Shown here: piece by piece, positions 10,145 to 20,807 of the stretch
Numbering within the stretch: the first letter of the stretch is position 1
How the letters are laid out: every line of letters starts with the position of its first letter
NCBI GenBank assembly: GCA_037447655.1
Contig: JBBHKE010001977.1
Coordinates: 1-37,241, forward strand
DNA: 37,241 bases
Direction: 5' to 3'
From: Zygnema cylindricum
Taxonomy: Eukaryota; Streptophyta; Zygnematophyceae; Zygnematales; Zygnemataceae
Notes under the pieces: generated by a model
What the model saw: the letters and a program-made list of their open reading frames with translations, nothing else
Told to the model about the DNA's origin: nothing
Database searches by the model: none
Position numbers and translations under genes: made by a program

Positions 10145-10571
10145 GATGTGTTTGGGCTTTCCGAGCTAAAGGGTCAGTGTCAACTGAGTAGTAGTGCTTG
10201 ATAGATAATTCGTTGCAAAGGCATGAGAGTAGAGAGGTACCTATGCCTGCGAATAGGTCTAAAATGACTAGACCATCTTGATGAGGTTTTACCTGAATTG
10301 GTTTCCAATTAATGGAAAAAAATCCGGAAGGATCTACTGAAATAAAAGGCAGAGGTGGAACTCGTGATAAATGAATCTGAAGTGCGTGTTAGTAGATGTG
10401 ATCGAACTCGTGAGAATCGATAATAAAACCTGGATTATCGAAAAGTTCAGGCAAAGAAGGACTGTCGGGCAAAATTTCCTGTGCGGAAAGAAAATGAAAA
10501 ATTTCAAATCCCACCGAATTACTGCAATAAGCAGGGACAGATTAGGCTGCGTGAGCCATAATGGGCATGGA
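10143..10571 (-). pseudogene. C5 cytosine DNA methyltransferase fragment inside the gypsy polyprotein
   Basis: The minus-strand frame downstream of the protease, same frame as the segment ending at 10572, reads through a linker with stops and then VDPSGFFSINWKPIQV, followed by VILDLFAGIGTSLLS and YYSVDTDPLARKAQ. DLFAGIGT is motif I, the S-adenosylmethionine-binding loop of C5 cytosine methyltransferases. SVDTDPLA fits motif II, where an acidic residue contacts the cofactor. Catalytic motif IV (PC), motif VI (ENV) and the target-recognition part are missing: the frame is cut at 10140-10144 by repeat R. Methyltransferase domains in Ty3/gypsy elements of charophyte algae have been reported. In an active element this enzyme would methylate DNA, possibly the element's own cDNA. 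In-frame stops (for example in HIY*HALQ) show it is dead. Confidence 0.72.
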
Positions 10572-11244
10572 TTAACGTGCTGAAATTACAGGGAGAGAAA
10601 TTTTCTTTTCCAGATAATTGGTACGACGATAGGAAAAAGACTGATCGTACATATCAACGCCGCCTCCTACTCTAAAAATCACATCTTGCCCTACTAAACA
10701 CTCGTAATCACTACATTTGGTGACCAATGCGTGTATACGAACTTCCGCAAAATCAGATGCTATACCATTTTGAAACCTAAAACAGAGTGGATCTTTCGTA
10801 ATGCCCAAAAACGGGTTCGGTTGTTCCCCCTGAGGTGAGTAAACGTGTGGAAGCGGACTGAAGTTTAACAGCTGTCAGACCTAGTTTCAACGCAAAAGAT
10901 GACCCCAAAATAACTGGTTTTGCACCGGTGTTTATAAGTGGTAATGACGGTTTGACACCATTGACTGAAAATGCACCCTTCGTATTATCTAAAAAACTGA
11001 TGTGTGGGTCAAGTGAACTGCGCTCGTCGCTAGAGAAAGGCCTAAGAGCATCAAGATTACGGTTCATTTGTAAAGCCTGTAATGTTGCAAATGGGATGGA
11101 TGTCACCGTAGATTTTAGGTTGGGTGAATCGTAAATCATAGTAGACAAAATGCATAATCTTTCCTTAACCCTATGGCTGTCCTGAATGGAGCAGTTTAGA
11201 ATAGTGAGTGTTTCCGCCGTGATGGTGGAAGCTGTTTCGGGCAA
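10572..11244 (-). pseudogene. gypsy aspartic protease region
   Basis: Two overlapping open segments in different frames (11244-10777 and 10808-10572) together encode a retropepsin-like domain. The signature LINTGAKPVILGSSFA sits about 100 residues into the first segment. The usual catalytic triad D-T/S-G is N-T-G here, so the catalytic aspartate is lost. The second segment has VGQDVIFRVGG, compatible with the flap and C-terminal part of the domain. The frame change between the segments indicates a small indel. The protease would have cleaved the Gag-Pol precursor. It sits between gag and the methyltransferase fragment. Confidence 0.7.
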
Positions 11245-11271
11245 ATTGGTTGCGGTTTCTTTGGAAAATGA

Positions 11272-12950
11272 TTATGGTAGACGTGTGCTATACTGTTTAC
11301 CCTCGCGATTGTGATCAACTGTCCCCTTGTCAAACGTGGTTGCCCGCTTTTGAATGGTTGAATCTCGTAAAACTCGACCTGGTAGCGTGAGAAGGTGGAC
11401 AACTGTACGAGCCATACCAGTTAGGTGAGTAGGCGGTTTCATTTGAGCCATAAGGGCTGCAAACTGGTCTTTGATCATAGCAGCCATTTGAGTTTGCATT
11501 TCCTCTCTCTCTTTTTCTCTCCGAGACACTTTAGGTGGAGGGTTTTTTTTTCTGACTCTTTATCTGGTTGGACTACTTTGGCAGATCTAGCCGGTATGCC
11601 ACCATTTCGAATCTGATTTTGATATGAAAATTCAGGGTTTTTGATGTGACAACGATACACAAAGTGGCCAGTCTGTTTGCAATGTGTACAGGTTGCAGAT
11701 TTATTCGGGCACATACGAGCATCATGTCCGGTCTTGCCACATCGGAAACAAATCCGATTGGATGGTTGATTTGGTGGGGTTTCCATAGTTGGGACCCTTG
11801 GTGGCCGATTATTTGGCCCCAAGTTACGAGGATTTGGTGAATTGAAAGGGTAAGGTTCTCTCTGAGGGGCTTTTGGTCGATCGTGGGCCTCCCACCAACA
11901 ATTCGTCATCTCGTATTCTACAGCGTATTGAGGTGCCTAGTCAAATGTAAATTTGAGACCGTATGTTTGGGTAAGATGGCTTTGAATAAATTTCTTTGAT
12001 TGGAAAGGAAACTGTCCAACAAACTTTTGGACAGCTTCGGCATCTGATATCAAATCGGGTAACGCTTCCCGCAAGGTCTCCATGCGGTCTCTTAAAGCGG
12101 GGGCAGTTTCGCCCGGTTTACGCTCAAAATTCATTAATTCCTTAACTTGGTCAGGATTCTGCATGCGATACTCCTCTTGTAACAAATTAAACATTATGGT
12201 GAGAGGGTCTCGTAACAGAATAGTCATCCCGGGTCGTGCCGGGACGGCGGCTCGGGCTGCAATGGCATATTGGTGGGGAACCTCCGCTACAGCTGGGTAA
12301 ATAACATTGCCAAGCGCATCTAAGACCTAGGGAATAGCAGCTTGATAAGGAATTTCTGCTTGACCTATTACCTCAAGCATACCAGCAAACTGTGGAGAAT
12401 ATTCGGTCATCGCAAGTATGCCATCATACTTGCGGGAATATAAGGTAAGGGCGGACCCGCGAAGGTAACGCCCGAGAAGGGAGAAAGCGACACGCATGTC
12501 AAATCTATCTTGATAACGGAAAGCTAGATCTCGCATTTCAGTGTCGAATAGCATTCGAAAATGAGATAAACTCATGGTATCCTTCATTCCGGAAAAGCAG
12601 AATTGAAGTTTACTAGGAGTACCCTCCGATGTGGAGGCCATCAAAAGAGACGAGTTAGTCAAATTCAAAGCTTGAATCGGTGCTAACGGAGACCAAAAAG
12701 AAAGAAAATCTGAATCGGGTTCCCTTTCGTTATCAACCTCTTCCACAGATAGCGTGGAAAGAATGGATGACAAAGATAAGAAAGTGGTTAAATCTGAACG
12801 AGTAGAAGACGTTCTAGATTCGATTAAAGGACTTAACGTCAAAGGAACCGAATTTGATAAATTTGATTGATCGAAATTTGATGAACGGAAAGGTTCACCA
12901 CTACATGTAGATCCGTATGAGTTGTCAAGATTCTCACAATCGGTGGGCAT
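11272..12950 (-). pseudogene. gypsy gag with two CCHC zinc knuckles
   Basis: One frame runs from a possible start at 12950 to 11475, interrupted only by TAG at 12327-12329 and 11937-11939. After an acidic, Ser-rich N-terminus it has a capsid-like region (FDTEMRDLAFRYQDRFDMRV; later FVGQFPFQSKKFIQSHLTQ, as in Retrotrans_gag proteins). A nucleocapsid follows with two knuckles, CFRCGKTGHDARMC and CTHCKQTGHFVYRC. Past the knuckles the frame shifts, and the continuation near 11529-11272 is Met/Gln rich (MQTQMAAMIKDQFAALMAQM). Gag would package the RNA in cytoplasmic particles. Both stops are TAG where CAG is plausible. Confidence 0.82.
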
Positions 12951-13440
12951 AAAAATGACTGAGATAACAAACTAATCCGCTAATGGATACGCCCTATACG
13001 AGGTGCAACAAATGCTAAACCATACCACATACGTATGCAACAATCTCAAACAGTCTCTAACAAGGCCACGATGGCCAGATCTAGTCAAGAGGCCGCTTTT
13101 ACCGAAACCTCTACCCTGCAAACGAGTGGGCAAGGCCAAAGGGCCGGATCTATAAAGGCAGAAACTTGCTAAACAAGCACCCGGAGGTGCAGATCTAAAG
13201 CTCCACAGGCAGAAAATAGTTATATCCAAGGCCACCAACGGCCAGATCTAACAATAAAATTCCACGCCAAACAGACAACAAGAAAAACACAAGGCCACTC
13301 ACGGCCAGATGGCAAGCATGGAAAGCGTGGACAGTGCAAATGCTCAATACAATTAGGTCCAGGTGAACCCAATCCACTCACGTACCCTCTAAACGATCAA
13401 CAACTATCCTGACACGCGCCTGCACCCGCAAGGCATCGTG
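12951..13440 (-). other. probable gypsy leader with GGCC..GGCC motifs
   Basis: The motif AAGGCCAC(N2-4)CGGCCAGATCT or a close variant occurs at about 13062, 13132, 13228 and 13292. Each can form a short GGCC-based hairpin. The position upstream of gag suggests 5' untranslated or packaging RNA. No clear LTR end or tRNA primer-binding site was recognised. Confidence 0.4.
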
Positions 13441-13488
13441 AACTTACAAACCACTGTTAGCGATCTGGTGATTGCCAAGGGTGAACAG

Positions 13489-13638
13489 CGGTTGTTCGCT
13501 CCAACCAGAGTTTTGCAGAGCTCCCAAAAACGAATCAGCTCCACTATCTCCACTCCAAATTGTCGGTTGTTCGCTACAACCAGAGTTTTGCAGAGCCCCA
13601 AAAAAGAATCAGCTCCACTATCTCCACTCCAAATTGTC
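13489..13638 (+). repeat. 75-bp tandem duplication
   Basis: Two copies start with CGGTTGTTCGCT at 13489 and 13564 and include AACCAGAGTTTTGCAGAGC and CTCCACTATCTCCACTCC. They are nearly identical. In a retroelement leader or LTR this could be a duplicated enhancer-like segment, but that is inference. Confidence 0.85.
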
Positions 13639-13764
13639 GAGCAGACACCACAGCTCAATTACCAACTTAGTTAGTAGCCTGTTAGGGCACGCGTATCTGC
13701 ACTATGCCACGCTCTGCCCAACTATAAAGCAATGGTAATTTTATGTGATAATTCGTGCAACCTA

Positions 13765-13950
<186 letters not shown>

Positions 13951-14277
13951 AAGTTAAGTTTGCTAGGTGTTCTGAGGGAGTTAATCCAGTAGGAAGAAAG
14001 AAGAGAAAACGATACCGGACATTTCAGCAGTCTCAGATTCAACAACTCAAAAACAAACTAGACAACAAATGAAATGAAAATAAAGCATGGCAAAATCTAA
14101 ACATACATACAAATTGACAAAACTAGACAGAAAAACCAATTGACACAAGGAATAACGAAACTTTGAAAAACTGACAATTTCAAAAGCACAGGAATATTAA
14201 GCCGACGGATAGCCACTAGGCTCCGTGGTCAGTTTATATTCCTTATAGGAGTTCAATAAATAAAGATTTAACTCAAT
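13951..14277. other. no gene seen
   Basis: A-rich, unremarkable sequence between the poly-T run and the family E repeat. No motif was recognised. Confidence 0.4.
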
Positions 14278-14347
14278 ATTTGAGTTTAAGTTTAGCACAG
14301 CTGATGATATTGCATGCATCTTCATGTTATTTGACACATGCACGACA
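14278..14347 (+). repeat. 70-bp direct repeat flanking family E, left
   Basis: It starts ATTTGAGTTTAAGTTTAGCA and continues GCTGATGATATTGCATGC. It matches 15401-15470 with about four substitutions. The pair brackets 14348-15400. Confidence 0.85.
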
Positions 14348-15310
14348 GCTGTCAGGCCGCATATCGTCGGACATTTTAGTTGTTTATATTTAGGTGTTAG
14401 GACGGGCAGCCGCTACACTAATTTGTATTTGGGTGTTATTTGGGTTTCGCAGGACCATACGACGTGTACCGTACGACCTACATTTTCCGTAATTCTCGGG
14501 ATGACTATTTGGACCGTACCCGCGGTCCTCCCGTACGGCGTATATTTTTCGAAATCGCGCCGACAATGGATTTGGTTATTTCGCGTCGACCGTACGGCAT
14601 ACATTAACCGAAATTCACGCGGCCACGAATAGGACCGTACTTGCGGTCATCCCGTACCTGTTTTGATTTCCCAGGTTTTTCGCCGACGACGACTTGTACT
14701 TTACAAACTTATTTATTGCTCCAGGATTTTTCGCCGACAACTTATGTTCCAATTCACGTCGGTACAAATGAACCGACCGTACGACATACATTCTCCCAAG
14801 ATTTTCGCCGACGGTGAATTCGATTTTTCACGTCGACCGTACGACTTCTTTTGTCCAGAATTTCTGCGATCGTAAATTGGATCGTACCTTCAGTCCTACC
14901 GTACCTACTTTCATTTCTCGAAATCTCGGCCGACGACAATTTAGAATCATCTCACGAGAGGGAGCATCTCGGCCGTCGACGCCAAATATGCAATCTTTGT
15001 TACATCGCATCTGGATCGTCGATGCAAAAGAAAGACAAAATCGGCTGTCAGTTCTGACGAAGCGACGTCATTGGACTAATTTAAGTCGTGAACCATTTGG
15101 AGGTTCATGCATTCACATGTAGATAGGAAGGGTTTTAATCCGTAGGTTATAGATTCTGTAACGTAGGGCATAGGATTTCGGCCTCCTATTGGCTGAATCC
15201 AAACTAGACGCAAATACTTACATAGCACGCTGTACTCTGATTGACCTATTTTCGCTAGGCGTAGTTTTTCTTACTTAGTTCATTTTGGATCATTCATAAC
15301 CAGCTAAGTC
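14348..15310 (+). mobile_element. dispersed repeat family E, plus-strand copy
   Basis: The first part is a tandem series with a period of about 120 bp. GGACCGTAC.. GCGGTC.TCCCGTAC recurs near 14513 and 14632, with a related form at 14880, and each is followed by a segment like TTTTTCGCCGACGA. The second part (15060-15260) matches the reverse complement of about 6290-6500. Open frames across it are by-products of the repeats. It may be an LTR or a non-autonomous element. Confidence 0.55.
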
Positions 15311-15400
15311 GTTGACCTTTCTTTTTCTTCCACCTTGCATGTTGCGGTATTTATCCATTTTTACTTTTATGTTTTATTTCATTTACGATATCTCACTATC

Positions 15401-15470
15401 ATTTGAGTTTAAGTTTAGCATAGCTGATGATATTGCATGCATCTTCATGTTATTTGGTACATGTACGACA
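15401..15470 (+). repeat. 70-bp direct repeat flanking family E, right
   Basis: This is the partner of 14278-14347. It ends at ACGACA immediately before the broken end of the copia element (15471). Confidence 0.85.
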
Positions 15471-15684
15471 TGTTGGAAATTAAGGCATTGAATTCAGCAT
15501 CAGCGGCAATTTTCCAAAGGGAGGCATCATGACGTTTTAGGGCAGCTTTGAGAGAGAGGGGCTAAAAGGGGAACAAAATTCCATGTTTTGTTGGAAATTA
15601 AGGCATTGAATTCAGCATCAGCGGCAATTTTCCAAAAGGAGGCATCAGGACGTTTTTGGGCAGCTTTGAGAGAGAGGGGCTAAT
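15471..15684 (-). repeat. 118-bp tandem duplication of the copia RT start
   Basis: TGTTGGAAATTAAGGCATTG begins at 15471 and again at 15589. Each copy carries the coding stretch for SLKAAQKRPDASFWKIAAD on the minus strand (the outer copy is mutated and out of frame). The duplication sits exactly at the truncated end of the element. Confidence 0.85.
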
Positions 15685-17041
15685 ATAAGAGAGGCAAAGG
15701 CCCCAACCGCGTAAGCGTAAGCGAGAGAGGCATGGCCAATGGAGGTAATAAGCCGAGGGGGGGGACTCTAGGGCGTGCGGGGTTACGGCGAGGTTAAAGA
15801 GAGGGCTCATGAAGAGGGGAAGTCTTAAGCTCAGGAGGTGAAGGCTCAAGATGAGTAAAAAGCCTAGGAAGAGGTGAGTGGGAAAAAATTGTGGGGGAAA
15901 GATTGTCAAAAAGAGGATCATCTTGGAAAAGAGGGAGAGAGGAGGTAGTATCTTCGGAATTTGTGACAGAATGAAGAGGAAGGGCGGTTGATTTGCTGGC
16001 AGGAGTGATAGGAACAGCCGGGAAAACAACAGGGGTAAGAGAAGATGGAGGAAAAGGGGGATTTGAAGAAAGTGAGGGAAGAAATATGGGAGGACTAGGA
16101 GGAGAGGGGTGGGAAGGTGTAAGGTAGGTGAGGTCACATGGCTGAAGAGATTGAAAGGGAAGTTTTGGAGGAAGAGGGTCATAGAGGGTAAGAGAGGGAA
16201 AGTCGGATAATGGGGGAAGAGGGGAAGGGAAGGGAGTACGAGACAAGGTTTGGAGAAGTGACGTTTCGTTGAAAGTTACTTCTCTTGTGGTGATGACGCA
16301 ATTTTGAGAAAGTCTCCAGATGCAGTACGATTTGGAATTTGGAGCGTACCCAACAAAAATGCCACAAAATGCGCGGGCACCCAATTTGCCGTCGGATTGG
16401 AGAAGGTATTTATACCACGCTTCACATCCAAAAATTCGAAGGTGACGTATATCTGGTTTAACAGAGGACCACGCTTCCATAGTAGAAGATTTTGGTAAAG
16501 CGTTAGTGGGACAAAGATTGCGTAAGTAATTTGCACAAACAACAGCCTCTGCCCAAAATTCATGAGGCAAATTAGAAAAGTACAGCATGGAGCGTGACAT
16601 GTCATGTAATGTACGATTGTACCTTTCTGCGATGCCGTTCTGCTGTGGCGTCCGAGGCGCCGTTAAATGACGCGAGATTCTATGTTGCATGAGGAATTCA
16701 GAAATTTGGTCGGACAAAAATTCGCCACCGTTGTCTCTGCGCAAGACCTTGATTGGTTTGTTGTGAAAATTTTATGCCATCGCCTTAAATATGTGAAATC
16801 GTGCAAAAGCTTCAAACTTATGATAGATTGGATACACGTGTGAAAAACGAGTGGCGTGGTCAATGAAAGCGACAAAATAAAGGGATCCACTGTAGCTACG
16901 CGTGCGCATGGGACCACATACGTCTGCGTGTACAAGTGGCGTGCGCATGGGACCACATACGTCTGCGTGTACAAGTGTAAGTGGTTCAGTGATGACGGTA
17001 GTGCTAGTGGGAAATGAGTGACGCGACATTTTTCCTTGCAC
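15589..17041 (-). pseudogene. Ty1/copia integrase and first residues of RT
   Basis: The segment opens in LVHADVCGPM (first catalytic Asp), duplicated in tandem, followed by LYFVAFIDHATRFSHVY. A frame change leads to the rest of the core: DNGGEFLSDQI (second Asp) and TPQQNGIAERYNRTLHDM (catalytic Glu), then HEFWAEAVVCANYL and GYAPNSKSYCIW. A long Pro/Ser-rich linker follows, typical of copia between integrase and RT. Past another frameshift, AAQKRPDASFWKIAADAEFN and ALISNKTWNFVPL are the first ~35 residues of the copia RT domain. RT and RNase H are otherwise absent. A full element would continue about 2 kb towards lower coordinates; instead it ends at a 118-bp duplication. Confidence 0.9.
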
Positions 17042-18055
17042 GCAACCGTGACAAAATCCAAAGATTTGTTAGAAAACGAATTTATTCTGGTTACAAGATG
17101 TGGCAAAGTACGCAAACTTTCGCTATTTAAATGACCATATCTTAAATGCCAAAGGGAAAAACTTTCGACGCTAGCACTAAAAGCAAATATCTTTGGTGTA
17201 TTATACAATTGTAGGACGTACATAGAATCTCGTGCTACGCCAAAACCTAAAGTACTATTGTCTTTTCTATCAAGAAACATTACTCTATTATTAATAAATT
17301 CAGCTTTTAAGCCGTCATTAGTGGCAACTTTTACAGAGAAGAGATTCCTAGCTAGACCAGGAACAAAGAGTAAGTTGCGAATGTGAATAGACACATTAGG
17401 GACGTTTACGTCGCCAGAATGAGTAGCCAACAAAATGCGGTCGTCTCCTAAGCGAATTTGCATAGGAGATGATAAGGGAGAAAGGTGAGTGAACCAATCG
17501 GATCGTGGTGAAAGGTGGTGACTAGTAATACTATATACTAGCCAATCGTCAATGGTTTGAGATAGAAAAGCGTACCCTTGTGGAAATTGAGTCTCCGGAG
17601 TGACAAGATTTGGGATATGATGGGCAACATTGCCATATCCAAATTTTGGTGAGGGAGGGAGGACAAAAGGGGAAGCTACTGAAGTGGGATAATTAGAGGG
17701 AAAATGTGGGGAGAAAGTGGTCGACCAAGGAAGGTTAACGGAGTTTGAAGTGGCATAGTGCGCTCCGGCGTTGCAAGATTGTGGGAGGGATGGAGAAGGG
17801 GAATAATGGTGAGGATAAAGAAAATTTGGAGGGAAACAAGGGTGTGGAGGGAATGGGGGAGTGGGGAAGAACTCGTGGGGTGGCATTGGCAACGTTGGCA
17901 TTTCCTCCATTTTTAGGGAGATTGGAAGCCATGGTTGCTTTCCGTGTCGCCAATTTTCGACATTCTTCAACGGAGTGTCCTTTTGTTTGTAGTAAGCGCA
18001 AAACAAACGCTGCATCCCCCCCGAGTTAGTTTTCTGATTTTCAGCAATAAAAGCA
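17042..18055 (-). pseudogene. Ty1/copia nucleocapsid, protease and pre-integrase domain
   Basis: A single zinc knuckle is split by a one-base frameshift near 17985: FCAYYKQK in one frame, then GHSVEECRKLA in the next. Its second cysteine is Tyr. The protease region follows (DDWLVYSITSHHLSP), where the normal D-S-G-A motif reads YSIT, so the enzyme is dead although SHHL is kept. Further on come IRNLLFVPGLARNLFSV, typical of copia proteases, and the gag_pre-integs motif LWHLRYGHLNSESLRTL. The middle is rich in Pro, Phe and Ser. Confidence 0.85.
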
Positions 18056-18725
18056 TTAGCATGAGTGAGATTTGGAGCAGAAAAAAGAGAGAAGTTTTGT
18101 CTCTTCATGCAAATTTTTTGTACAAAGGGAGTGAAAGGGAATGGATTGGTCTAGATTGTCAAACGAGGAAATGAAAGGGGAAAAGGTTTCAGGGAGTCCT
18201 CCCAAAAGGGTAGAAGAGAGGTCCTCGTCGGAAAGATGGACGCCTATCATGTTGCACTTTTCCGGCCGACAATTTGACTGTGCTAATCCAATCTTGCATA
18301 GATTCTGTTGGTTTTTTCATGGAGTTAAAAAACGCTCGTTTTTGAATTCGGCGAGCAGCCCATCTGGTTTGAATGTAAGATGCTTGAAGACGACTCCAAG
18401 CCTCGGCGGAAGAGGAGGCGCCACGAATAAAACGAGTGCGCTCGGTAGTAAGTGACAACACTAGGCGAGCGTCCGGATCCTCATCCTTTTGTTTCCATGT
18501 AGCTATTGCTAACTCCTTTGTAGCTTTTTCTGCTGGTGTATCAGTAGAGGAAAGGATAGGAGGTTTTGAAATTCCTATAAAATGGTCCCAAATCTTCTCG
18601 TGTTTGAAAAAATGCATGGCTGAAAATGACCAATCATAGAAGTTTTGGCCATCAAACTTCTGGATACTATTAGAAGTGGCATGGCCGGGCCCATAACCTA
18701 TTGGAGGTGGATTGGCGGAAGCCAT
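18056..18725 (-). pseudogene. Ty1/copia gag
   Basis: The likely start is ATG 18725 (MASANPPPIGYGPGHATSN), a better fit than the upstream ATG at 18821, which lies next to the TATA box. The region resembles the UBN2/Retrotran_gag families: KFDGQNFYDWSFSAMHFFK, a window with IWDHFIGISKPP, then LVLSLTTERTRFIRGASSSA and AWSRLQASYIQ. A frameshift near 18190-18250 moves the reading to GVHLSDEDLSSTLLGGLPE, the next conserved gag block. The protein would form the virus-like particle; this copy is broken. Confidence 0.85.
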
Positions 18726-18810
18726 GAAATTGTACACAAGAGAAAGATCAATGCATTGGAGAGAGAAATTGATTTGTATTTGGGATGATTTCATTGAGTG
18801 AGAAAATTCA

Positions 18811-18818
18811 CTTATATA
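18811..18818 (-). promoter_or_regulatory. TATA box of the copia element
   Basis: The minus strand reads TGTATATAAGTG about 90 bp upstream of the gag start, a good TATA box. It implies that the 5' LTR lies around 18740-19400, though its limits could not be fixed. Confidence 0.45.
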
Positions 18819-19823
18819 CAAAATACACAGTGCTAATTATTGTGGAGTCTAAGAGCTCTTTGGTGCGTTGTAACTAAAAGGATCCTAGTCAAGATTCTAA
18901 TGCATCTGGTCAACATTTTACGTGACTATATTCTAATGTATGTAGACTAGATTCTAACGTAAGTTAGATTGTAACGGATTGACTTTAGGTCGGCATTGAC
19001 AAAAGTAATTAAGACCTAAAGTAACGACGTAGACTCAAGCGACAAAGAGTAGGAAGACAAAATTAAAGTACAAAAAGAATTAAGACAAAAAGAAAACATA
19101 CGTAAAAATAGAGACCGTCGCCCAAAGAACTTGTACGTAGGGCGATAAGACTAGACCGACGCATGTGGAGTACGAACAAGACCAAGACCGGACCGACCCA
19201 TGTAATGATGGGTACAGACTAGACTAAGACCGGACCGACGTATGACGAGTACGGATAGACGTAACGCTAAATGACCCTTAACAGGACACTAAAGGAAAAC
19301 AAATAAAATAATAATAAAAATAAATGAGAGACCTCAAAAAAGGTACATGAGGAAAGCTAAGCCTGAAACTTGGACACATATAATTGGGTTCATAATTAGA
19401 GTGGAGAAAACTTAGGCAAATCCACTAAAGCAATAAGAAAAGGGGGAGGAACAGAATTTGAAAGAGAAGACAAATGTCGGGAGGACAAGGGTGGTTGGTA
19501 GAAAGAAAAGGAGTAGCCTCATACAATAAAGGAGAGACAAGTGTGGAGGCAATAAAGAACCAACTTCGGAGGAGAGGGAAAGGATAAAGAGAAGGGGAAG
19601 GGGAGGGAGAACTACTTTATCCACATTTTTTTTTTACTTTATTCTTAATGCAATATGCTACACTATTTCCAGCTCAGCAACGATCTAGCACCCCAAATTA
19701 AGATTATTGTAATCTTTTTTAGTGAGGATAATGACTATTTTTTTCCAATGTATAAATGGCTTTAACAAAACACTATGTTTGAAATCCGGGTCATCGTATT
19801 TGCTATCCATTCGTATAATCTAC
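18819..19823. other. copia 5' flank or LTR candidate, then no gene seen
   Basis: 18850-18980 has recurring AGATTCTAA.GTA words. 19150-19260 has three copies of GACCGGACCGAC or GACCGACG with a nearby GAGTACG. The purine-rich stretch at 19430-19620 gives spurious open frames. No LTR pair can be shown, because the 3' half of the copia element is missing. Confidence 0.35.
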
Positions 19824-19948
19824 CTGTTTGTTTTGCCTTGTTTTCCTTCTTGTCCTCTTCCCTTCACATGTAGTTTTTCAGTTTTAGCATTACCGCCCCT
19901 CTTTGTTCGCACGGTTTCATATGGTTTACCATTGCACTTTTATAACAG
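19824..19948 (+). mobile_element. 5'-truncated LINE 3' end
   Basis: It matches 25030-25160, the 3' end of the nearby LINE: TTTTTCAGTTTTAGCA, CATATGGTTTACCATTGC and the TTTTGCCTTG lead-in. Short 3' fragments like this are the usual result of incomplete target-primed reverse transcription. Confidence 0.7.
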
Positions 19949-20807
19949 AGTATTGATTTCTATTGGAATGGTGCACATTCGTTCATTTAAACATATTTAT
20001 TTATTCATTTCTCCATCGACGCAAAACCATCTGGTTTTGTGTAGACATCTTTTTTATCCTAGTCGTCACTTCTTCGAACCTACACAAAATATATTTAATT
20101 TGTATATAACTGCCCAAATCAAAAAAGTACATTGACTATGAAACGCAACGTCGACTATAAAATCATAAGCGTACACTAATCATACATTAAAACCTTGTTT
20201 CGTATGTGAGAACGATTAGAAACGCTATATTTAGTACTATAATATACTATAACATACTATATATACCATACCATACTATGCTCTAACGGTGGCCGAGATA
20301 GTCGAATGATACGGGTAAAGTACATTGTCGTCTTTTATGGTGTTTTGAATTGTTTTTGAACTTTTTAACTTTTGAAATACAACATGTACCTCCGGATGCT
20401 GTCATTTCCTCCATCACTTCGCGACAACACCTGCTCCCCGTAAACATGTACCTCCGGATCCGGCCTGCGGCCGCTACCAACCGCATGCACATGGGCGAAA
20501 TCCTAGGTGCGACCTCTTTCCGTAATCCTTAATCTCCTTCCACTTCCAAACCACGGCAGAAACCCCTTTCCCCCCACTAACATTACACACACCTCAAACC
20601 CTAACGCCAAGAACACACACACACACACGCTCACACACACAACCGGGAAAAAAAAAGGGTTCCGTCCAACTATCATTTCCACCATCTATTTCCCATGGTT
20701 TCCTTTCCTCCTTCCCATTTCCCCCTTCCTCTCCTTCTATCACGTCCCATGCTTCTCCCTCTCATTCAATAACCATGTCCGGCCGTGCACCCTCGCCTCT
20801 TCTCTGA
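19949..20807. other. no gene seen
   Basis: It includes an AACATGTACCTCCGGAT segment that occurs twice (about 20383 and 20444) and a short (AC)n around 20612-20640. Weak open frames on both strands show no motif. Confidence 0.4.

Noticed and set aside
12951-13740. 5' LTR of the gypsy element
   Set aside because: No sequence here matches the 3' side (6064-7105), and no TG..CA ends or primer-binding site could be identified.
14324-15122. 100-codon frames with Arg/Thr/Val
   Set aside because: They follow the ~120-bp tandem units of family E and are not conserved in the second copy.
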